The notes beneath the pieces were generated by a model that had not been told where the DNA came from, searched no databases, and worked only from the letters and a program-made list of their open reading frames with translations. 64,000 nucleotides of DNA from Verrucomicrobiota bacterium (GTDB taxonomy: Bacteria > Verrucomicrobiota > Verrucomicrobiia > CAIQCK01). The DNA is taken from NCBI GenBank assembly GCA_016222825.1, contig JACRQF010000009.1:1054001-1118000 (forward strand). The letters run 5' to 3'. Of this stretch, positions 58,466 to 64,000 are shown in pieces (within the stretch, counting starts at the first letter, position 1; the number at the start of each line of letters is the position of its first letter). The translations under genes were made by a program, and so were the position numbers.

Positions 58466-59938
58466 ATGATTCGCAGCGATTCGCGCAAGACCATGAACAA
58501 ACAACGACGCGGCATCAGTGAAGACTGGCTGGCGGTGTGGATGGGGCTGGGCATTTTCGCCCTGTCGCTCGGCACGCTGGCGGGCGTGGATTTGCTCGGC
58601 TGGAGCGTGACAACGAAGGTCTGGACGGATGTGACGAAGGCGCTCGCGCCGGCGTCTGACGCCTACGCGAAACTGCCGGGCGTCGTGTCGTTGCTGGCGA
58701 CCTACCTGTTCCTGCTCGTGGTGACGTCGCTCGGCGCGGCGGCGTTGCGGGCGGACGTGCGGCGCTTCGCGGGGGCGTTCACGGTGGTGTTCTGGATCAG
58801 CTACGCGTGCTGGGTGCTCGGCAGTTTCGCCAACATCGCGGCCACGTCGGACAAACTGGCGGCGTTCAAGATTTCGTGGTCGCTCCAACTCACCTCGGAG
58901 GCGGGCTTCATCGTGGCGCTGGCGGCGGGGCTGGTCGTCGGCAACTTCCTGCCGCGCTTCGGCAACGCGTTGCGCGAGGCAATCCGGCCGGAGTGGTATG
59001 TGAAGACCGCCATCGTGCTGCTCGGCGGGTTCTTCGGGGTCGCGGCGGCGGGCCAGCTTGTGCTGGCGAAGGCGGTGCTGTTCCGGGGCGTCTGCGCGAT
59101 CATCGAGGCTTACCTGATCTACTGGGGCCTGGTCTATTTCGTCGCGCGGAAGTATTTCAAGTTCCCGCGCGAATGGGCGGCGCCGCTGGCGTCGGGCATC
59201 TCGATCTGCGGCGTGTCGGCGGCCATTGCGACGGGCGCGGCCATCCGCGCGCGGCCGGTGGTGCCGATCATGGTGTCGTCGCTGGTGGTGATTTTCGCGG
59301 TGGTGGAACTGGTGGTGCTGCCGTTCGCGGCGCAGCATTTCCTCGCCGACGAGCCGATGGTGGCGGGCGCGTGGATGGGGCTGGCGGTCAAGACCGACGG
59401 CGCGGCGGTGGCCAGCGGCGCGGTGACGGACTCTCTGATCCGCGCGCAGGCGCTGGCGCTGCACGGCGTGCGCTACCAAGAGGGCTGGATCATGAACACT
59501 GCGGCGGCGATCAAGGTGTTCATTGACGTCTTTATCGGCGTGTGGGCGTTCATTCTCGCCGTCATCTGGAGCGCGAAGATCGAGCGGCGCGAGGGCGATC
59601 CGGTGCGGGTCGCGGAGATCTGGCAACGGTTTCCGAAGTTCGTCCTCGGCTACATGCTGACGTTCGCGGTCGGGTTGACGCTCGGCCTGGCCGCGCCGGC
59701 GCTGCTGGGCAAGCTCAAGTCGGCAATGGCCGAAGCGAACGTGTTCCGCGGCATTTTCTTCGTGATGACCTTCTTCACCATCGGCGTGGTCTCCGACTTC
59801 AAGCGGCTGGCAGAGGAAGGCATCGGCCGGCTTGCGCTGGTCTATGTCGTCTGTCTGTTCGGTTTCATCATCTGGATTGGCCTGGCGATCTCGTGGATCT
59901 TCTTCCACGGCATCAAGCCGCCATTGGTGGCTGGTTAA
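58466..59938 (+). CDS. UPF0324/YeiH-like putative sulfate exporter
   Basis: A 490-residue integral membrane protein with about 11 hydrophobic segments, of the UPF0324 family (YeiH type) often annotated as putative sulfate exporter. Family marks: VGNFLPRFGNALREAIRPEWYVKTAIVLLGG (in part PEWYVKTAIVLLGGFFGVAA), ASGISICGVSAAIATGAAI and SGAVTDSLIRAQALALHG. It is longer than typical members (about 340-360) by a large N-terminal region of about 130 residues with three or four extra membrane segments. With two sulfatases nearby, export of released sulfate would make sense (inference). A 51-residue membrane peptide gene follows by 19 bases. Confidence 0.85.
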   Translation: MIRSDSRKTMNKQRRGISEDWLAVWMGLGIFALSLGTLAGVDLLGWSVTTKVWTDVTKALAPASDAYAKLPGVVSLLATYLFLLVVTSLGAAALRADVRRFAGAFTVVFWISYACWVLGSFANIAATSDKLAAFKISWSLQLTSEAGFIVALAAGLVVGNFLPRFGNALREAIRPEWYVKTAIVLLGGFFGVAAAGQLVLAKAVLFRGVCAIIEAYLIYWGLVYFVARKYFKFPREWAAPLASGISICGVSAAIATGAAIRARPVVPIMVSSLVVIFAVVELVVLPFAAQHFLADEPMVAGAWMGLAVKTDGAAVASGAVTDSLIRAQALALHGVRYQEGWIMNTAAAIKVFIDVFIGVWAFILAVIWSAKIERREGDPVRVAEIWQRFPKFVLGYMLTFAVGLTLGLAAPALLGKLKSAMAEANVFRGIFFVMTFFTIGVVSDFKRLAEEGIGRLALVYVVCLFGFIIWIGLAISWIFFHGIKPPLVAG

Positions 59939-59957
59939 ACGCCGCGGAGATACAAGC

Positions 59958-60113
59958 ATGGCGGAAAAACCCAAACTTGCCGAAGAACTGAAAAAGTTGG
60001 CGGAGGAGCCGTTGCTGCCCGTCGAGAAGAAACTCATCGCGTGGAGCGTCGGGCTTGGCGTGGTTCTGCTGGGCGTGCTGGTGTGGCTCAGCCGGACGTT
60101 TTTCCCGGGCTGA
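59958..60113 (+). CDS. 51-residue small membrane protein
   Basis: A 51-residue peptide: acidic/basic amphipathic start (MAEKPKLAEELKKLAEEPLLPVEKKL) followed by one membrane segment (IAWSVGLGVVLLGVLVWL) and a short tail. GGAGA lies about 8 bases before the ATG at 59958. It follows the UPF0324 gene by 19 bases, which suggests the same transcript and perhaps a partner of the transporter. It converges with the methyltransferase gene 15 bases away. I recognise no family. Confidence 0.65.
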   Translation: MAEKPKLAEELKKLAEEPLLPVEKKLIAWSVGLGVVLLGVLVWLSRTFFPG

Positions 60114-60128
60114 GCTGCGCGCCAGTGG

Positions 60129-60746
60129 TCACTCTTTCACAGCTAGCGCGATCTGGAAGAAGCCGCGTAACGCGGCGGCTTCGCGGTGGACGACGCGCAG
60201 ACCGGAGGCGGCGAGGAGCGGGCGGAGACGACGGTTGACGTTGGTGGCGAGAAGACTCGCGAGCGGGTTCAGCAGGCGGAGCCAAAGCGGCAGTGGGCCG
60301 TCGTCGGGGGCAAACTTGTCGAGGATCGCAACACGGCCGCCGGGCCGCAGGACGCGCACGGCTTCGCGCAGGCAGCGGACCGGATCGGGGATGACGGCGA
60401 CGATGTAGTGCAGGATGACGACATCGAACGAACCGTCGGCGAACTCCAGCGCGTGGCCGTCCATCACGCGAGCGTCCACGGCGAGGCCGAGCCGGCGGGC
60501 GTGACGGCGGAGTCTTTCCAGCATCGCCGGCGTAAGATCGGTCGCCGTGACGGTCGGGCCGACCGGGATGAAGTCGAGGTCGAGGCCGGTGCCTGCGCCG
60601 ACGAAGAGGACACGCTCGCCGGGCCAGAGGTTGGCCAACGTCAGGGAACGGCGGCGCATGGGCCGGGTGGGCAGGGCGATGAGATCGTAGATCGGCGCCC
60701 AGCAACTGTAGCGGATGCGGTTCCAAAGGTTGGTGTTGATGCTCAC
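60129..60746 (-). CDS. class I SAM-dependent methyltransferase (PmtA-like)
   Basis: A 205-residue class I methyltransferase. The N-terminal NLWNRIRYSCWAPIYDLIALPTR (in part WNRIRYSCWAPIYDLI) and the SAM loop VLFVGAGTGLDLDFIP at about 46-61 match phospholipid N-methyltransferase or ubiquinone-type enzymes; ATDLTPAMLERL (acidic ligand of the ribose) and MDGHALEFADGSFDVVILHYI follow. VLRPGGRVAILDKFAPDD near 134 is the post-motif strand. A C-terminal NPLASLLATNVNRRL segment resembles PmtA. Phosphatidylethanolamine methylation is plausible, not shown. It lies 24 bases downstream of a small Cys-rich gene on the same strand. Confidence 0.83.
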   Translation of the reverse strand: MSINTNLWNRIRYSCWAPIYDLIALPTRPMRRRSLTLANLWPGERVLFVGAGTGLDLDFIPVGPTVTATDLTPAMLERLRRHARRLGLAVDARVMDGHALEFADGSFDVVILHYIVAVIPDPVRCLREAVRVLRPGGRVAILDKFAPDDGPLPLWLRLLNPLASLLATNVNRRLRPLLAASGLRVVHREAAALRGFFQIALAVKE

Positions 60747-60770
60747 GGGCGCGTGGCGGCGAAGAGCGGT

Positions 60771-60983
60771 TTACTGGGGCGACGGTTCGTGGGCCTTGCG
60801 GCCGTGGACGCGCTCGTAGGCTTTGCAGAACGGGCAAAGGTGGACCTCAACCGTCTGGACCATTTTAAAGGCGACGCCGCGTTGCTTCCTGCGCGCTTGG
60901 CGGCAGACGGGGCAGAAGGCGCAGACTTCCGCGAGCATCTTGTCGAGGCCGGTGGCAGCTTTGGGTCTGACGAAGTTGTTCAT
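60771..60983 (-). CDS. small Cys-rich zinc-ribbon-like protein
   Basis: A 70-residue protein with two Cys-pair knuckles: CAFCPVC near 21-27 and CPFC near 50-53, separated by a basic stretch QARRKQRG. This spacing suits a zinc ribbon. The C-terminus is basic and His-rich (KAYERVHGRKAHEPSPQ). It lies 24 bases upstream of the methyltransferase gene in the same direction, so it may be the first gene of that unit. No family is recognised. No strong ribosome site is visible, so confidence is moderate. The 172 bases between it and the kinase-like gene hold no further gene. Confidence 0.6.
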   Translation of the reverse strand: MNNFVRPKAATGLDKMLAEVCAFCPVCRQARRKQRGVAFKMVQTVEVHLCPFCKAYERVHGRKAHEPSPQ

Positions 60984-61155
60984 GGCTCAGTCGTCGCGCG
61001 CATATTGGAATGAAGCCCAGCAGTCGTCGAGAAAAACTGAAGCGTTCCGGAGGACGAAGTTGACGTCTGCGACTTGCGAAAGAACAGAAAGCGGGGCACT
61101 TTAACGGGCGGAGCGCAGGGCCGGAATAGACAAACAATGTTTTGGAGGCCAAACC

Positions 61156-61920
61156 ATGCAACTCAAGATTCCCACCGAAGTTTGCAGGTCTTACATAGAC
61201 TCTCAGACGAAGCGAGCCGAGGCTTTGGCTTGGGAGCGCCGCAAGAAGGAACCTCTGCCCGTGGTGACGATCTCGCGCCAGGCAGGCGCGGGCGGCGTCT
61301 CGTTGGCGCAGAAGCTGGCGCAATACCTCCAGCAACATGACAAGCACGCGGCTTGCCCGTGGACGGTGTTCGACAAGCAGCTCGTGCAAAAGGTGCTGGA
61401 GGACCACAAGCTCTCCGCCAGCGTAGCCAGGTTCATGCCGGATGAAAAATACTCCGAGATACGCGACACGGTGGAGGAACTGCTGGGCTTGCATCCCGCG
61501 CGTTGGACGCTGGTGGAGAAGATGAGCGAAACCATCCTCCACATCGCGCAAATGGGCAACGCCATCCTCGTGGGCCGCGGCGCCAACGTCATCATCGGCT
61601 TCGCCCCCAACGCCGTCCATGTCCGGCTGGTCGGCTCCATCGCGAAGCGCGTCAGAAACTGCCAGGAGTATTACAACTTCAGCCCGGAGCAGGCCGCCGA
61701 ATACGTCAGGCAAACCGACCAGGGGCGCGACCACTTCCTGAAGAGGCATTTCAACAGGAACATTGACGACCCGTCGCTCTATCATCTGGTGATCAATACC
61801 GATGTCATCACGCCCGACGAGGCGGTATCCGTCATCGGCCGGGTCGTGCAGGGCCGGCTACCCGCGTTGCAGTTCCAAAAACACGAAGCCGGAGATTTCT
61901 CTCCGGCTCCGCTTGTTTGA
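61156..61920 (+). CDS. cytidylate kinase-like family protein
   Basis: A 254-residue P-loop protein of the cytidylate-kinase-like family (PF13189). The nucleotide loop is ISRQAGAGGVSLAQKLAQYL at about 38-57, with GAGG replacing the usual GxGK. FDKQLVQKVLEDHKLSAS, LHPARWTLVEKMSETIL, NAILVGRGANVIIGFAPNAVHVRLV (in part NAILVGRGANVIIG) and VRQTDQGRDHFLKRHFN (with Asp and Arg as in kinase lids) are conserved in the family. Its true substrate is not known; many genomes carry several. The 3' end overlaps a perfect 9-base-pair hairpin. Confidence 0.86.
   Translation: MQLKIPTEVCRSYIDSQTKRAEALAWERRKKEPLPVVTISRQAGAGGVSLAQKLAQYLQQHDKHAACPWTVFDKQLVQKVLEDHKLSASVARFMPDEKYSEIRDTVEELLGLHPARWTLVEKMSETILHIAQMGNAILVGRGANVIIGFAPNAVHVRLVGSIAKRVRNCQEYYNFSPEQAAEYVRQTDQGRDHFLKRHFNRNIDDPSLYHLVINTDVITPDEAVSVIGRVVQGRLPALQFQKHEAGDFSPAPLV
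61887..61908 (+). terminator. perfect hairpin at the 3' end of the kinase-like gene
   Basis: The sequence AGCCGGAGA, loop TTTC, TCTCCGGCT folds into a 9-base-pair stem with a 4-base loop. It lies inside the last codons of the cytidylate-kinase-like gene, and is followed by CCGCTTGTTTG, which is only weakly U-rich. It sits between convergent genes, so it could end transcription on the plus strand, but the missing U-run means a rho-independent role is not certain. Confidence 0.45.
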
Positions 61921-61942
61921 ATAGGCAGCGGTTTCCGCCCGC

Positions 61943-64000
61943 TCAGGAGCAACCGAGGCTCTCACCGCAGTTGAGACACTTGAAGCACGCGCCGTTGCGC
62001 ACGACGATGTGACCGCAATTCGGACAGGTCGGCGCGTCTTTCATAAAGTGCGACACGGAATCGCTCAACGTCTTCACGTGACCCTTGCCGTTGCCGTTTG
62101 GCGTTTCAAGAGACTTGGCCCGCACCGGCTCCGGCACGTCGTCAACGCGCGGGAGATCCGCCACGGGCCTGTTCACTTTTTTTTTGATGGCTTCCTCCAA
62201 CTCCTTCATCGGCAACTCTTGCTGACCGGCGCCGGGGTTTGTCGCTTCGCGGAAGCCGGGGATAAACTGGCAGCCGAGCCATCGGAAGACATAGTCCACG
62301 ATGCTGGAGGCGGTGCGAATGTCCGGGTTCTTGGTGAAGCCGCTCGGCTCAAACCGCTGGTGGGCGAATTTCTTCACCAGCGCGTCAATCGGCACGCCGT
62401 ATTGCAGCGCGAGGCTGGTCAGGGTTCCGATGGTGTCCATCAGGCCGCCGATCGTGCTGCCTTCCTTGGCCATGGTGATGAACAGTTCGCCCGGCGTGCT
62501 GTCCTCGAACAACCCGACGTGCAGGTAGCCTTCGTGGCCCGCAATGTCGAACTTGTGTGTGACCGCCATGCGCGTTTCCGGCATCCGACGGCGAAAGGGT
62601 TGCGGCATGGCATCCCTTTCCTCGTCCTCGCCGTCCTTGGCACCGGTAGCGCCGCCTTTCTTCGTGGACATCGGCGCGCTGCGTTTGGAACCGTCGCGGT
62701 AAATGGCGATGGCTTTCAAGCCGAGCTTCCAGCCTTCGACGTAGGTGGTAATGATGTCCTCGATCGTCGCCGTTTCGGGCATGTTGACGGTCTTCGAGAT
62801 CGCGCCGGAGATGAACGGTTGGGCCGCGGCCATCATGCGCAGGTGAGCCATGTAGTGGAGCGAACGGGTGCCCTTCTGCGCCTTGAACGCGCAGTCGAAG
62901 ACGGGCAGGTGCTCTTCCTTCAGGTGCGGCGCGCCTTCGATGGTGTCGTTCTGGTCAATGTATTCGACGATGTCCTTGGCTTGATCCTCGTTGTAGCCGA
63001 GTTCCTCCAACGCCATCGGCACGGTGCGGTTGACGATCTTGAGGATGCCGCCGCCGGCGAGGAGTTTGTATTTCACCAACGCGATGTCCGGCTCGATGCC
63101 GGTGGTGTCGCAATCCATCATGAACGCGATGGTGCCGGTCGGCGCAAGGACGCTGACCTGCGCGTTGCGGTAGCCGTGCTTCTCGCCCATTGTCAGCGCG
63201 CGATCCCAGCAATGCTGCGCCTGGTCGCGCAGATACTTCGGACAGCTCGCGTCAACCTGCGCCACGTGGCTGCGGTGGAGACGAATCACGTCGAGCATGC
63301 AATCGCGGTTATCTTTGCCGATCGGTTTCGGCACGTGCGCGCAGCGCGCGTCGAGGTAGCCGGGGAACGGACCCTTCGCCGCTGCCAGTTCGGCGCTGAC
63401 TTCGTAAGCTTGGCCGGTCATGATGGCGGTGATGGCGCCGGCGAGCGCGCGGCCTTCGTTGGAATCGTAGGCGGTTCCTTCGGCCATGATCAGCGCGCCG
63501 AGGTTGGCGTAGCCGAGGCCGAGCGTGCGGAAGACGTGCGAGTTCTCCGCGATCTCCTTCGTCGGGTAGCTCGCGTTGTCCACGATGATCTCCTGCGCGA
63601 TGATGAAGATGCGCACAGCGGCCTTGAACCGCTCCACGTCGAACGTGCCGTCGTCGCGGCGGAACTTCATCAGGTTCAGCGAGGCGAGGTTGCAGGCGGT
63701 GTTGTCAATGAAGACGTATTCGCTGCACGGGTTGGTGGAGTTGATCGGCTCGGTGTTTTTGCAGGTGTGCCATCGCTGGATGGTGCTGTCGAACTGCATG
63801 CCGGGGTCACCGCAGATGTGCGTGCCTTCGGCGATCTTGCGCAACAGCTCACGGCCCTTGTAGGTCGGGCCGGCTTTCTTTGGGTCGGTCACCCAATGGG
63901 TCGTCCAGTCCTTGTCCTCGACCGCCGCCTGCATGAACGCGTCGCTGGCGCGCACGGTGAGGTTTTCGTTCTGATACATGATCGAGCCGTAGGCGTCGCC
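61943..64000 (-). CDS. nrdJ: B12-dependent (class II) ribonucleotide reductase, C-terminal part
   Basis: About 686 residues of a class II, adenosylcobalamin-dependent reductase that makes deoxynucleotides without oxygen. The 5' end is outside the window (reading continues GDAYGSIMYQ at the edge). Family marks: NPCSEYVFIDNTACNLASLNL (in part NPCSEYVFIDNTACNL), the substrate-site region PTGTIAFMMDCDTTGIEPD, LLAGGGILKIVNRTVP, and ALQYGVPIDALVKKFAHQRFEPSGFT (in part ALQYGVPIDALVKKF). The C-terminal end carries a zinc ribbon, CPNCGHIVVRNGACFKCLNCG, with redox-active Cys expected in the last residues (ESLGCS). It converges on the kinase-like gene 22 bases away. Confidence 0.95.
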   Translation of the reverse strand, partial: GDAYGSIMYQNENLTVRASDAFMQAAVEDKDWTTHWVTDPKKAGPTYKGRELLRKIAEGTHICGDPGMQFDSTIQRWHTCKNTEPINSTNPCSEYVFIDNTACNLASLNLMKFRRDDGTFDVERFKAAVRIFIIAQEIIVDNASYPTKEIAENSHVFRTLGLGYANLGALIMAEGTAYDSNEGRALAGAITAIMTGQAYEVSAELAAAKGPFPGYLDARCAHVPKPIGKDNRDCMLDVIRLHRSHVAQVDASCPKYLRDQAQHCWDRALTMGEKHGYRNAQVSVLAPTGTIAFMMDCDTTGIEPDIALVKYKLLAGGGILKIVNRTVPMALEELGYNEDQAKDIVEYIDQNDTIEGAPHLKEEHLPVFDCAFKAQKGTRSLHYMAHLRMMAAAQPFISGAISKTVNMPETATIEDIITTYVEGWKLGLKAIAIYRDGSKRSAPMSTKKGGATGAKDGEDEERDAMPQPFRRRMPETRMAVTHKFDIAGHEGYLHVGLFEDSTPGELFITMAKEGSTIGGLMDTIGTLTSLALQYGVPIDALVKKFAHQRFEPSGFTKNPDIRTASSIVDYVFRWLGCQFIPGFREATNPGAGQQELPMKELEEAIKKKVNRPVADLPRVDDVPEPVRAKSLETPNGNGKGHVKTLSDSVSHFMKDAPTCPNCGHIVVRNGACFKCLNCGESLGCS

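Overview
The window is GC-rich, densely packed bacterial DNA. No rRNA, tRNA, phage gene, transposase or CRISPR array was seen. The gene content points to a Verrucomicrobiota-like chromosome (inference): two sulfatases, two PL11 rhamnogalacturonan lyases, a PL10 pectate lyase and GH127, a complete type II secretion set, a hopanoid-type HpnK, and a B12-dependent ribonucleotide reductase. No single marker proves the phylum.

Layout. 1-1631: the 3' end of a pilus-type operon on the minus strand (partial pilM and an exported unknown). 1753-7961: iron alcohol dehydrogenase with an ABM monooxygenase-like gene, a squalene/phytoene synthase convergent with hpnK plus a GT-C membrane protein, and an exported DJ-1/PfpI protein. 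8044-12044: two tandem PL11 lyases. 12113-12627: a decayed, frameshifted DUF433/DUF5615-type toxin-antitoxin remnant. 12725-21072: seven genes, each overlapping the next by 4-14 bases: sugar-nucleotide epimerase, M20 deacylase, polyprenol-phosphate mannosyltransferase-like GT2, membrane GT2, flippase, double-GT2 fusion, and a B12-binding radical SAM protein. This looks like one surface glycan or glycolipid pathway and is the best candidate for an undescribed system. 21144-34716: a TPR membrane protein and gspE-F-G-H-I-J-K-L-M, a periplasmic linker gene and gspD. 34815-36590: a fused cNMP-binding/Ser-Thr kinase/FHA protein right behind the secretin.

36556-41520: housekeeping and small genes (RluA pseudouridine synthase, TPR-zincin, HAD phosphatase, small membrane protein, PPK2, ThuA-like). 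41695-57475: an exported carbohydrate-processing block (GH42-like hydrolase, M14 carboxypeptidase, two sulfatases, PL10, double sialidase, aldo/keto reductase, sialate O-acetylesterase, GH127) with no SusC/SusD pair. 57561-64000: TIGR01777 epimerase, UPF0324 transporter, small proteins, a methyltransferase, a cytidylate-kinase-like protein and the 3' two-thirds or so of nrdJ, which runs off the right edge.

How it fits: the type II machine could export the many signal-peptide-bearing lyases, sulfatases and hydrolases that lie on both sides of it, and the kinase beside it could respond to a cyclic nucleotide. A striking sequence feature is short tandem repeats of 7 or 8 bases placed inside the leader regions of three consecutive pseudopilin genes, just before the prepilin cleavage site, with a fourth heptamer array inside the sialate esterase gene. 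All intergenic gaps are under 300 bases; the largest, 7051-7304, is a divergent promoter region in which no convincing motif was seen.
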